A DNA stretch of 64,000 nt from Flagellimonas sp. S3867 (lineage in GTDB: Bacteria; Bacteroidota; Bacteroidia; Flavobacteriales; Flavobacteriaceae): positions 1,302,001 through 1,366,000 of the forward strand of contig NZ_JACVMN010000001.1 of assembly GCF_014698935.1 (NCBI RefSeq). Direction: 5' to 3'. The position numbers and the translations under genes are program-made. This document shows, piece by piece, positions 45,281-53,688 of this stretch (the first letter of the stretch is position 1; every line of letters starts with the position of its first letter). The notes under the pieces were generated by a model. It was not told the origin of the DNA. It made no database searches and was given only the letters and a program-made list of their open reading frames with translations.

Positions 45281-45490
45281 CTAATTACAGCCGCAACCGC
45301 CACCTGTTTTTCCACCATTCGCTCCTGCCGAGGCTTCCCTGTAAATTTGGAAATTGGTTTCGAAACGTTCAGATGTCCGAGCGCCCAATTGCATTTCTAT
45401 ATCATTGATATAAGCTTTGTCATATTCCCGCACCGCTACGCATGAACTGCCCAAAAGCAATAAAACGGCTAAAAAAAAGAGTTTCTGCAT
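45281..45490 (-). CDS. DUF4266 lipoprotein with C-terminal Cys motif
   Basis: 69 residues. Lipobox GSSC (Cys17) anchors it; a short mature part (EYDKAYINDIEMQLG) follows, with ERFETNFQIYREASAGANGG near the end and the tail KTGGGCGCN carrying two Cys at the very C-terminus. DUF4266 is almost always near ApbE and DUF3570. The terminal C-x-C could hold a metal or be the site of redox exchange. It starts 8 bp after apbE and ends 38 bp before the DUF3570 gene. Confidence 0.87.
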   Translation of the reverse strand: MQKLFFLAVLLLLGSSCVAVREYDKAYINDIEMQLGARTSERFETNFQIYREASAGANGGKTGGGCGCN

Positions 45491-45498
45491 CTTTAAAT

Positions 45499-46491
45499 TT
45501 ATTGATTTTTCTCGAACACAATTCCTGAGCTTTTATGGATTTTGTTGTCAGAATCCACAACAACCACTTCTACCCCATCAATCTGATTAATGAGATGAAT
45601 ACCACTATCTCTTCCCATGGTAAAAACGGCCGTGGCCATAGCGTCGCACAGTTCTGCATTTTTTGCAAAAACCGAAACACTATTGATTCCAGAAGTAGGG
45701 TATCCAGTTCTTGGATCAATGATATGGGAGTATTTTTTATCGTTTATAATGACATATTTCTCATAATTCCCAGATGTGGCCACCGAAGATTCTACCACAG
45801 GCAACCAACTAAATACTTTTTCCTTACTCAAAGGATTTGCTATACCTACAAGCCATTTTTCACCGGTCACTTTTGTACCCCAAGTAGTGAGGTCGCCAGA
45901 TGCATTGATGATTCCTGCCTTAACTTGTTTAGAAACCAAAAGTTCTTTTGCTCGATCTGCCGCATATCCTTTTCCTATGGCTCCAAAACCTATACGCATG
46001 CCGATTTCTGTTAAATAAATGGTCTGTTCCTCTGGGTTGAGGATTATTTTTTCGTACCCTATTTTGCTAATGGATTGTTTTATGGCCAATGCCGAGGGCA
46101 TCCCTTTCATTGTTCCATCAAATTTCCAAATATTATCCATGGAAGCGTATGAAATGTCAAAAGCTCCGTCCGTGATTTCTGAAATCTTTTTGGCTCGTTC
46201 AATCAAACCAAAGAGCTCAGGACTCACTTTTACCGGCTTGACTCCAGCATTTTTGTTGATCAAGGTTGTTTCTGAATCTTCATCCCAGGAAGAGATGATT
46301 TTTTCGATGCGTTTAATCTCCGACGCAGCCTCATCAATATTAATATAGCCAATATCTTCGTTGGGAGCCACCACGGTTATCTCAAACCGGGTACCCATAA
46401 GTTTCATTGTTCTTCTTACGGTAACATCCTTTTGCTGCCCGCTGGCAGTCAGCAGAAAAAAACAAGTCAAAAACAATGAAAATATCCTCAT
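45499..46491 (-). CDS. apbE: FAD:protein FMN transferase ApbE
   Basis: 330 residues with signal peptide MRIFSLFLTCFFLLTASGQ, so it acts in the periplasm. The ApbE hallmarks are MGTRFEITVVAP (residues 32-43), GAIGKGYAADRAKELL, NASGDL, HIIDPRTGYPTSG with the metal-binding site, and DAMATAVFTMG. It moves FMN from FAD to a Thr/Ser of an acceptor protein. The acceptor is not obvious here: none of the neighbours carries the classic S-G-A-T motif. It overlaps the thioredoxin gene by 4 bp. Confidence 0.94.
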   Translation of the reverse strand: MRIFSLFLTCFFLLTASGQQKDVTVRRTMKLMGTRFEITVVAPNEDIGYINIDEAASEIKRIEKIISSWDEDSETTLINKNAGVKPVKVSPELFGLIERAKKISEITDGAFDISYASMDNIWKFDGTMKGMPSALAIKQSISKIGYEKIILNPEEQTIYLTEIGMRIGFGAIGKGYAADRAKELLVSKQVKAGIINASGDLTTWGTKVTGEKWLVGIANPLSKEKVFSWLPVVESSVATSGNYEKYVIINDKKYSHIIDPRTGYPTSGINSVSVFAKNAELCDAMATAVFTMGRDSGIHLINQIDGVEVVVVDSDNKIHKSSGIVFEKNQ

Positions 46492-46925
46492 CTCACAAAA
46501 TTGTTCAAAAGTGAAATGAACTCTTTAGGAGAGGCTCGTTTATCAAAACCGGTTTTACCCAACAGGGATTTTTCTTTGTCCAAAACAACAATTAATGGAA
46601 AATATCCGTGCGGGTTGAATTGTGCCGCGAGTGATTTGTTGGAATTTAATTTTTCTAACGGAAGTTTATTTTTCTTCTTTCTTGGAAAATCGGCATTGTA
46701 CAAAACGTAGTGCGATTCCGAATAATCCTTAAAATCTTCCGAATCCAAAATATTTCGCTTAAAACGAATGCATGGAGCACACCAATCTGAGCCAGAGAAC
46801 ACTAAAACAATGGGTTTATTCGCCTCTTCGGCCAATTCCAATGCATCTTCAAAACTTTCTTGCCACTGCGCTTGTAGGGTGCCAAAAAAAAGAGAAAATG
46901 CTATAAGCAATAAGGGTTTCATCAT
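46488..46925 (-). CDS. periplasmic thioredoxin-fold protein
   Basis: 145 residues from the ATG at 46925 (46922 is one codon later, and the frame opens at 46955 inside the Rieske gene). Signal peptide MMKPLLLIAFSLFFGTLQAQ leads to a thioredoxin-like fold with SGSDWCAPCIRFKRNIL, the C-x-x-C pair (WCAPC), and HGYFPLIVVLD with the cis-Pro position. It should act on disulfides in the periplasm, perhaps keeping partners of the ApbE locus reduced. It overlaps apbE by 4 bp. Confidence 0.9.
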   Translation of the reverse strand: MMKPLLLIAFSLFFGTLQAQWQESFEDALELAEEANKPIVLVFSGSDWCAPCIRFKRNILDSEDFKDYSESHYVLYNADFPRKKKNKLPLEKLNSNKSLAAQFNPHGYFPLIVVLDKEKSLLGKTGFDKRASPKEFISLLNNFVR

Positions 46926-46947
46926 CTGGACCAATTTTAGGTGGAAA

Positions 46948-47403
46948 TTATTCAAAAACCCTTAAGGTTGTGCCATTAAGTTCTGTATTAAAAACTTTAA
47001 GTGGGTTACTGGTCACAGAGTTTAAAGGGGTTCCTGTTTGACTGAATCGTGATCCATGGGTGGAACATCTAAAAATTCCTCCATCTTCTGAAATAAACCG
47101 TACTTCTTCTGTTTGTTGATGGCTACATATTTGACTAGCCGCAATTAAGTCCCCCGCTAAATTTCGGGCAACCACAATATCGGTATATCCAAAGCTTGGA
47201 TTGGATTTAACCAATATGAAACCTCCGTTGTTGGCTAAGGGTGCAGAATCGGTAGCATCAAGGTCAACCGTAAAATCCACACCATCGGGCTCTGGGAACT
47301 GTTCAAGGTTCTCAGCGTCACTGGAACATCCGTGTAAACAGGGGAAAGTAAGGGCAAATGCCGCACTGGCGCCCATACTTTTTAAAAAATCTTTTCTTTC
47401 CAT
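46948..47403 (-). CDS. Rieske [2Fe-2S] protein, exported
   Basis: 151 residues. The N-terminus MERKDFLKSMGASAAFALTFPCLHGCSS has a lipobox-like LHGC and a Tat-like but RR-lacking region, so it is exported. The Rieske ligands are C-x-H in ICSHQQTEEVRF and C-x-x-H in FRCSTHGSRF; both pairs are intact, so a 2Fe-2S cluster is expected. First gene of the operon with thioredoxin, ApbE, DUF4266 and DUF3570. It would be an electron carrier in the envelope. Confidence 0.9.
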   Translation of the reverse strand: MERKDFLKSMGASAAFALTFPCLHGCSSDAENLEQFPEPDGVDFTVDLDATDSAPLANNGGFILVKSNPSFGYTDIVVARNLAGDLIAASQICSHQQTEEVRFISEDGGIFRCSTHGSRFSQTGTPLNSVTSNPLKVFNTELNGTTLRVFE

Positions 47404-47449
47404 AGCGTGGGGTTTATAGAAAGAACGCTAATTTGAAGTGAATCGTATA

Positions 47450-48628
47450 CTAGTACTCGAACTTGCCAAACTCGCTTTTGATGGTCAGTTTTTTATCATC
47501 AGATGCCTCTACCCTACCGATGACTTGAGCCTTGACATTGAAGCGTTCTGAAATGGAGATGATATCCGACGCAACTGCCTCATTCACATACAATTCCATA
47601 CGATGGCCGCAATTGAAGACTTGATACATCTCTTTCCAGTCTGTTCCGGATTGTTCTTGAATCAATTTGAACAGTGGTGGAATCGGGAACATATTATTTT
47701 TAATAACATGCAGATTATCCACAAAATGGAGAATTTTGGTCTGGGCGCCTCCACTACAATGCACCATTCCGTGAATCTCTTTTGAGGAATATTTTTCCAA
47801 TATCTGTTTTATGATAGGCGCATAGGTTCGAGTGGGCGATAACACCAATTTTCCGGCATCCAAAGGAGCATCTTCTACAGCATCTGTCAATTGGGTATTT
47901 CCAGAATACACCAATTCCTCGGGAACCGAAGCATCGAAACTCTCTGGGTATTTCTCGGCCAAATATTTGGCAAAAACATCGTGTCGGGCGGAAGTCAATC
48001 CATTGCTTCCCATTCCACCGTTATATTCTGTTTCATAGGTGGCCTGACCAAAAGATGCCAATCCCACAATGACATCCCCTGCCTTTATGTTGGCATTGTC
48101 GATTACCTGATCTCTTTTGATTCTTGCTGTCACCGTTGAATCAACAATAATAGTTCGAACCAAATCCCCCACATCTGCCGTCTCCCCACCCGTAGAATGT
48201 ATGGTAATCCCATGTTTATTCAAATCAGCAATCAATTCTTCTGTTCCATTAATGATTGCCGAAATTACTTCTCCGGGAATCAGATTTTTATTTCGACCTA
48301 TGGTCGATGACAACATGATATTGTCTGTAGCACCAACACATATTAAATCATCCACATTCATGATCAATGCGTCTTGGGCTATTCCCTTCCAAACAGAAAT
48401 GTCACCAGTTTCCTTCCAATACATATAGGCCAACGAGGATTTGGTACCGGCTCCATCCGCATGCATAACAAGGCAATGGTCCTCACTTCCAGTTAAATGG
48501 TCTGGCACAATTTTGCAAAAGGCCTTGGGGAAAAGTCCTTTATCAATGTTCTTTATGGCATTGTGAACATCTTCCTTGGAAGCGGAAACCCCTCTTTGGG
48601 CATATCTTTTACTGGTATCTGAGGACAT
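47450..48628 (-). CDS. purM: phosphoribosylformylglycinamidine cyclo-ligase (AIR synthase)
   Basis: 392 residues, in the longer Bacteroidota PurM form. The ATP-binding start MHADGAGTKSSLAYMYW, the catalytic segment GGETADVGDLVRT, GGMGSNGLTSARHDVFAKYL and the C-terminal VFNCGHRMELYV are all conserved. It closes the imidazole ring to form AIR in purine synthesis. It lies between the Rieske operon and GSIII on the same strand, with a -7 box just upstream. Confidence 0.92.
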   Translation of the reverse strand: MSSDTSKRYAQRGVSASKEDVHNAIKNIDKGLFPKAFCKIVPDHLTGSEDHCLVMHADGAGTKSSLAYMYWKETGDISVWKGIAQDALIMNVDDLICVGATDNIMLSSTIGRNKNLIPGEVISAIINGTEELIADLNKHGITIHSTGGETADVGDLVRTIIVDSTVTARIKRDQVIDNANIKAGDVIVGLASFGQATYETEYNGGMGSNGLTSARHDVFAKYLAEKYPESFDASVPEELVYSGNTQLTDAVEDAPLDAGKLVLSPTRTYAPIIKQILEKYSSKEIHGMVHCSGGAQTKILHFVDNLHVIKNNMFPIPPLFKLIQEQSGTDWKEMYQVFNCGHRMELYVNEAVASDIISISERFNVKAQVIGRVEASDDKKLTIKSEFGKFEY

Positions 48629-48644
48629 TTATGTGGATTTTGCG

Positions 48645-48652
48645 CAAAAATA
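48645..48652 (-). promoter_or_regulatory. -7 promoter element of purM
   Basis: Minus-strand TATTTTTG about 17 bp before the purM start codon, next to the 3' end of the GSIII gene. No clear TTG at the -33 distance is visible. Confidence 0.4.
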
Positions 48653-48656
48653 GCTG

Positions 48657-50843
48657 TTACTTGGCAAATAGTAACTCTCTATACTTGGTAAATGGCCATA
48701 AATCGTCTGAAATCAGCTTTTCCAATTTATCCGATTGCTCGCGAATAGTCTCAAAATAGGGTTTGACATTATCACAATAGGATTGAGCCTTTTTATTTAT
48801 AGTGGACAGACTATTAGCTCTTTTTCGCACCGTGGTCATTTCATCTGTCAACTTTTTGATAGTAACAATGTGCTCGCCTATCTGCTCCAATATATTTAAT
48901 TGGGTCTCCGCAAACTTTTTATGAGCTGCCCCATACACTTCTCTTAATCCATTAATATTCTCCAGCAGTAAATTTTGGTAAGAGATTGCTGAAGGCACAA
49001 TATGACCATAGACCATTTCCTCCAAAACCCTGCCCTCAATTTGAAGATGAAGCACATATGTACCCAATTCCACCTCTTGATGTGCTTTTAACTCCACTTC
49101 GCTCATAACTTCCATATCCTTAAAAAGAGCTATGCTCTCTTTGGATGTAAGCACTTGAACAGCTTCTGGAGTATTTTTGTTGTTGCTCAGTTTGCGTTTT
49201 CTGGCTTCATCTTGCCATTCTTGGCCATAACCATCCCCATCAAAACGAATACGCTTAGAGGTTTTTATGTATTCGCGTAAAATATTGAACACGGCCTCGT
49301 CTTTCTTAAGGCTTTTTTTATCAATAAGTGCATCCACCTCTTTTTTGAAGTCGGTCAGTTGCTTGGCCACAATAGTGTTCAAGATGGTCATGGGTTTGGC
49401 GCAATTGGTTTTGGCCCCAACGCCCCTCATTTCAAATTTGTTACCGGTGAAGGCAAAAGGAGATGTTCGGTTTCTGTCGGTATTATCCAACAAAATCTCA
49501 GGAATCTTTCCAACCACATTGAGCTTAAGTTCTGTTTTTTCCTCTGGAGACAGTTTTCCTTTGGAAACACCTTCAAGTTCATCCAATACCTCACTTAGCT
49601 GATTTCCAATAAATATCGAAAGAATGGATGGCGGAGCTTCATTTGCACCCAACCTATGATCATTGCTAGCTGAGGCTATTGAAGAACGCAAAAGTTCTTC
49701 ATAGGTATCCACCGCTTTAATGGTATTGACGAAAAAGGTTAAAAACTGAAGGTTTTTCATCGGTGTTGACCCTGGGCTAAGCAAATTCACTCCGGTATCG
49801 GTCTCCAATGACCAGTTATTGTGTTTTCCGGAGCCATTGACCCCAGCAAAGGGTTTCTCATGAAAAAGGACGGTAAAATGGTGTTTATCAGCAATTTCTT
49901 CCATGACATCCATCAACAATAAATTGTGATCCACGGAAAGATTGGCCTCTTCAAAAACTGGTGCCAACTCAAACTGATTGGGTGCCACCTCATTATGTCG
50001 CGTCTTCACAGGAATACCCAATTTGGTGCACTGTTTCTCCAAATCGCTCATAAAAGCAAGCACCCGGCTCGGAATTACCCCAAAATAATGGTCATCCAAT
50101 TGTTGACCTTTGGCTGCGGAAGCCCCAACAAGTGTACGGCCCGTCATTACCAAATCCAACCTAGATTTCACCAATGCTTTATCCAATAAAAAATATTCTT
50201 GCTCCCAACCCAGGGTGGCGTGCACTTTCCTAACATTTTTATCAAAATATTGGGCCACTCCGGTTGCCGCTTCATCCATCGCATGAAGTGCCCGTAATAA
50301 AGGTGCTTTATTGTCCAAAGCCTCCCCGGTATAGGCCACAAAAATAGTAGGGATACAGAGCGTTGTTTTATAAATAAATGCGGGTGAAGTCGGGTCCCAA
50401 GCGGTGTACCCCCTTGCCTCAAAAGTATTGCGTATTCCACCACTTGGAAAGCTTGAAGCGTCAGGTTCTTGCTGCACCAACTGTGCGCCTCCAAATTTTT
50501 CCATGGCCCTTCCATCGGGTAAAATGTCGAAAAAGGCATCATGTTTTTCGGCAGTGGAGCCAGTCAATGGCTGAAACCAATGTGTATAGTGGGTCGCCCC
50601 CATGGACAAAGCCCAAGCCTTCATTCCTTCGGCCACCTGATCGGCTATTTTTCTATCTATTTTGGTGCCCTGAAAAATGGCTGATTTTACTTTATCAAAT
50701 GCTTCTTTGGTCAAGAATTGAAGCATTCGTTCCTCGTTGAATACATTCTTCCCAAACAATTCTGACCTTCTTCCTGTTTCTTCCACTGTGGTATGATTTC
50801 TTTTACCACTCTCTTGTAAAGCTTGAAATCTCATTATGGACAT
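48657..50843 (-). CDS. glnN: glutamine synthetase type III (GlnN)
   Basis: 728 residues, the length of GSIII (type I is about 470, type II about 350). Active-site segments of the family include EQEYFLLDK, RHNEVAPNQFELAPVFEEANLSVDHNLLLMDVM and NGSGKHNNWSLETDTGVNLL. It makes glutamine from glutamate, ammonia and ATP as a dodecamer. It is divergent from the GSII gene, and their 212-bp control region holds the dyad operator. It has a minus-strand -7 box TAGTTTTG at 50871-50864. Confidence 0.95.
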   Translation of the reverse strand: MSIMRFQALQESGKRNHTTVEETGRRSELFGKNVFNEERMLQFLTKEAFDKVKSAIFQGTKIDRKIADQVAEGMKAWALSMGATHYTHWFQPLTGSTAEKHDAFFDILPDGRAMEKFGGAQLVQQEPDASSFPSGGIRNTFEARGYTAWDPTSPAFIYKTTLCIPTIFVAYTGEALDNKAPLLRALHAMDEAATGVAQYFDKNVRKVHATLGWEQEYFLLDKALVKSRLDLVMTGRTLVGASAAKGQQLDDHYFGVIPSRVLAFMSDLEKQCTKLGIPVKTRHNEVAPNQFELAPVFEEANLSVDHNLLLMDVMEEIADKHHFTVLFHEKPFAGVNGSGKHNNWSLETDTGVNLLSPGSTPMKNLQFLTFFVNTIKAVDTYEELLRSSIASASNDHRLGANEAPPSILSIFIGNQLSEVLDELEGVSKGKLSPEEKTELKLNVVGKIPEILLDNTDRNRTSPFAFTGNKFEMRGVGAKTNCAKPMTILNTIVAKQLTDFKKEVDALIDKKSLKKDEAVFNILREYIKTSKRIRFDGDGYGQEWQDEARKRKLSNNKNTPEAVQVLTSKESIALFKDMEVMSEVELKAHQEVELGTYVLHLQIEGRVLEEMVYGHIVPSAISYQNLLLENINGLREVYGAAHKKFAETQLNILEQIGEHIVTIKKLTDEMTTVRKRANSLSTINKKAQSYCDNVKPYFETIREQSDKLEKLISDDLWPFTKYRELLFAK

Positions 50844-50863
50844 CCTTTTTAGTAATTAAAACG

Positions 50864-51018
50864 CAAAACTACGATTATCAATTTAATAATATATCTTTAA
50901 AAAATTACTTTTTTTTCATTTTACCCCATAAAAAATAGGGGTAATAAAAATTATATCGACTTCTTTGTCTTTTTAGCCCTATAAAACACATATTATCAAA
51001 CGAAAATATATATTTTTG
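50864..51018. promoter_or_regulatory. divergent glnN/GSII control region with dyad operator
   Basis: A dyad TTACCCC-N10-GGGGTAA occupies 50921-50944 (CCCC 50924-50927, GGGG 50938-50941). For the GSII gene the -7 box TATTTTTG is at 51011-51018, 78.5 bp from the dyad centre, the same distance as at glnK. A GCCCTAT half-site lies at 50976-50982, 35 bp before the box, close to the CCCCTAT at glnK (36 bp). For glnN the -7 box TAGTTTTG is on the minus strand at 50871-50864, 61.5 bp from the centre. No -33 TTG is present for either gene, so activator control is likely. Confidence 0.65.
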
Positions 51019-51055
51019 ACCTCGAATTATTTGAGAACATATAACTACCGGAATT

Positions 51056-52066
51056 ATGAGCAAATCTAAATTAGAATACATCTGGTTGGACGGCCATCAG
51101 CCAACTCAAAACATGAGGAGCAAAACTAAAGTTGAAGATGATTTTAGTGGTAAACTGGAAGATTGTCCAATATGGTCCTTTGATGGTTCTTCCACAGAAC
51201 AGGCATCAGGGGGTTCTTCTGATTGTTTACTGAAACCAGTTGCTATTTACCCAGACCCAGTTAGAAGTAATGGCTGGTTGGTAATGGCCGAAGTTTTAAG
51301 TGCCGATGGCACACCACACCCTTCTAACGCAAGAGCAACCATTGATGATGATGACAATGATTTTTGGTTTGGTTTTGAGCAGGAGTATTTTTTAATGGAT
51401 ACCAAAACCGACTTACCTTTAGGATTTCCACGTGGAGGGTTCCCTGGACCACAAGGTAAATACTATTGCTCTGTAGGTGGTAGATATACTTGGGGTAGAG
51501 ATGTTGTTGAGGAGCATGCGGATTTATGTATTGAAGCGGGTTTGAATTTTGAAGGCATCAACCAAGAAGTTGCTCCAGGTCAATGGGAATTTCAATTGTT
51601 TGCCAAAGGAGCCAAAAAGGCCGGTGACGAAATTTGGATTGCGCGCTACCTACTGGATAGACTGACTGAAAAGTATGGATATTATATTGAATACCATCCT
51701 AAGCCTGTAAAAGGAGATTGGAATGGATCAGGAATGCACGCCAACTTCTCTAATACCACTTTACGAACCTGTGGTTCCAAAGAAATTTATGAGAAAATCT
51801 GTGAAGCGTTCAGACCAGTTACAGAGGAACATATAGATGTTTATGGAGAATTTAACGATGAGCGTTTAACCGGGTTACACGAGACTGCGCATGTATCTGA
51901 TTTCTCTTATGGGGTTTCCGATCGTGGAGCATCTATCAGGATTCCGATTATTACCGTTGAAAAAGGATGGAAAGGTTGGTTGGAAGATAGAAGACCAGCG
52001 TCTAACGGAGATCCTTACAAAATTGCAGGCAGAATCATAAAAACTGTGAAGTCTGCAGATGTATAG
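51056..52066 (+). CDS. glnA: glutamine synthetase type II (eukaryote-like GSII)
   Basis: 336 residues of the GSII class otherwise known mainly from eukaryotes and some bacteria. The front is the beta-Grasp domain (EYIWLDGHQPTQNMRSKTK, WSFDGSSTEQASGGSSD) and the catalytic domain follows (FGFEQEYFLMD, YCSVGG, GINQEVAPGQWEFQ, GDWNGSGMHANFSN). Ligand Glu and His residues of the n1/n2 sites are present. It is encoded back-to-back with GSIII, an unusual pairing of two different GS classes under one control region. A terminator follows at once. Confidence 0.94.
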   Translation: MSKSKLEYIWLDGHQPTQNMRSKTKVEDDFSGKLEDCPIWSFDGSSTEQASGGSSDCLLKPVAIYPDPVRSNGWLVMAEVLSADGTPHPSNARATIDDDDNDFWFGFEQEYFLMDTKTDLPLGFPRGGFPGPQGKYYCSVGGRYTWGRDVVEEHADLCIEAGLNFEGINQEVAPGQWEFQLFAKGAKKAGDEIWIARYLLDRLTEKYGYYIEYHPKPVKGDWNGSGMHANFSNTTLRTCGSKEIYEKICEAFRPVTEEHIDVYGEFNDERLTGLHETAHVSDFSYGVSDRGASIRIPIITVEKGWKGWLEDRRPASNGDPYKIAGRIIKTVKSADV

Positions 52067-52093
52067 TGTATAAATTAATTGTTGATAGTGTTT

Positions 52094-52115
52094 AAGCCGC
52101 CCCTTTGGGGCGGTT
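52094..52115 (+). terminator. intrinsic terminator of GSII gene
   Basis: AAGCCGCCCC / GGGGCGGTTT stem with a TTT loop and a T-rich tail. It lies 28 bp after the stop codon. Confidence 0.88.
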
Positions 52116-52242
52116 TCTGTTTTGCTTAAATGGCTTGACACGAATTACACCTATTCCACCAATATAAAACCTTCAATAAGATTCATGGTAAACATCGGAA
52201 CTTATCGAGGAGTTCTTTTTTAATTAATTATACTAAACATAT

Positions 52243-53181
52243 TTAGTTTAGGGTCAGGTATACAAAGAGCGCGTAGAACGCAAGCAAAACAATACCATCT
52301 CTCCATCCTAAGCGCAATCCCTTCGGAAAGAATACCAGAGGCAGTATTAAAAAGGAAATTCCAAGCATCCAGAAAATATCTCCAGTAAGCAATTCCTGAT
52401 CCATCACTTTAATTGGTGTAATTATAGAAGTGATTCCCAATACTGCGAGTAAATTAAAAATGTTGGAGCCAATCAAATTCCCCAACGATATTGCCTTTTC
52501 TTTTTTGATAACGGCAACAACCGATGCCGCCAATTCCGGAATACTTGTTCCAACGGAAACAATCGTAATTCCAATAATCCTATCGCTCACACCAAAAGCC
52601 GATGCCATACCAACAGCACCATCGATCAACAATTCGGAACCGCCCCACAGTGCCGTTCCCCCTATTCCTAAAAAAAACACTGTTTTATGCAACGGCAATA
52701 ATTCATCATCCTCGGGCATTTCATCCACCACTGCTGTTTTCTGAAATCTAAGTAAGAATATTAGGAAAAGAAATAGGAATACTACTAGTATAATACCTTC
52801 ATACTGCTGCAACACACCATCAAAGTATATGAAACCAACAAAAAGCAAAGAGGCCAACATCATAACCGGCCAATCTGTAGTATAAAAACTTCGTCGTACA
52901 TCAATTCTGCCCAGGAGTACCGTTATGGCCAAAACCAAACCTAAGTTAGCAATATTTGAGCCCACTACGTTACCTAGTGCCAAATCTGGAAATCCATCCA
53001 ACGCTGCCTTAATACTCACAATAAGCTCGGGTGCTGAAGTAGCAAAAGAGACCACTGTCATTCCAATTACAATTTTGGGTATCGCCAACCTAAGTGACAA
53101 TGCAACCGCAGCTTTCAACAACCAATTCCCTCCCAAAATCAATAATGCAAGGCCAAGAAGAATAAAAAGTAGATTTCCCAA
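52243..53181 (-). CDS. calcium/sodium antiporter (CaCA family, YrbG-like)
   Basis: 312 residues, ten membrane helices in two inverted alpha-repeats: GNVVGSNIANLGLVLAITVLL (about 70-90) and GNLIGSNIFNLLAVLGITSII (about 225-245), both with the conserved GSN-I. The preceding acidic TM motifs SFATSAPELIVSIKA and SVGTSIPELAASVVA complete the ion sites. It exchanges Ca2+ for Na+ or H+ across the inner membrane. Confidence 0.94.
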   Translation of the reverse strand: MGNLLFILLGLALLILGGNWLLKAAVALSLRLAIPKIVIGMTVVSFATSAPELIVSIKAALDGFPDLALGNVVGSNIANLGLVLAITVLLGRIDVRRSFYTTDWPVMMLASLLFVGFIYFDGVLQQYEGIILVVFLFLFLIFLLRFQKTAVVDEMPEDDELLPLHKTVFFLGIGGTALWGGSELLIDGAVGMASAFGVSDRIIGITIVSVGTSIPELAASVVAVIKKEKAISLGNLIGSNIFNLLAVLGITSIITPIKVMDQELLTGDIFWMLGISFLILPLVFFPKGLRLGWRDGIVLLAFYALFVYLTLN

Positions 53182-53249
53182 AAGGTGAGTTTTGGCGTAA
53201 ATATAGATTAAGATTTAATGAAATTATACTTCCAAGATTAAAAATAAAA

Positions 53250-53290
53250 ACTAAATAAATAGTTAAATAACTACAAAAACAGTTGTTTAA
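53250..53290 (+). promoter_or_regulatory. BlaI-type operator cluster before the blaI-like gene
   Basis: Two overlapping dyads: AACTA-N6-TAGTT (53250-53265) and TTAAATAACT-N8-AGTTGTTTAA (53263-53290; 9 of 10 positions pair), containing AGTT/AACT repeats. Position and symmetry fit autoregulation by the BlaI-like repressor whose gene starts at 53329. Confidence 0.5.
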
Positions 53291-53328
53291 CTAAAAATAT
53301 AATTATACATTGGCACAAAATTCATCAA

Positions 53329-53688
53329 ATGCAAAAACTGACCAATAAGGAAGAAGAGGTAATGAAAATCCTGTGGAGGCTAAAAAAAGCCTTTGTCAAG
53401 GAAGTGCTAAAGGAAATGAAGGGAGATAAACCACATTACAACACCCTGTCCACCATTGTAAGGAATTTACAGGAAAAAAAATATGTTGGGCATGAGGCTT
53501 TTGGCAATACCCACCGGTACTATCCGCTTGTTACAAAAGAGGCGTATCGTAAAAAATTCGTCAACTCCACTATTGCGGATTACTACGATAATTCGTATAA
53601 AAGTCTGGTTTCTTTTTTTGCGAAGGAAGAAAAAATATCAGTGGAGGAATTAAAGGAAATTATTGATCTTATTGAAAACAAAAAGTGA
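53329..53688 (+). CDS. BlaI/MecI/CopY-family transcriptional repressor
   Basis: 119 residues: winged HTH (TNKEEEVMKILWRLKKAFVKEVLKEM, DKPHYNTLSTIVRNLQEKKYV) and a C-terminal dimerisation helix pair. In the classical system, cleavage by the BlaR1-type M56 peptidase lifts repression; here that peptidase is the next gene (stop and start overlap in TGATG). Signals may be envelope stress rather than beta-lactams, since no beta-lactamase is nearby. It is preceded by AGTT/AACT dyads that could be its operator. Confidence 0.92.
   Translation: MQKLTNKEEEVMKILWRLKKAFVKEVLKEMKGDKPHYNTLSTIVRNLQEKKYVGHEAFGNTHRYYPLVTKEAYRKKFVNSTIADYYDNSYKSLVSFFAKEEKISVEELKEIIDLIENKK

Noticed and set aside
45535..46014. 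159-aa open frame antisense to apbE
   Set aside because: Fully covered by the ApbE gene; composition (His, Asn, Cys rich) is that of a reverse-complement frame.
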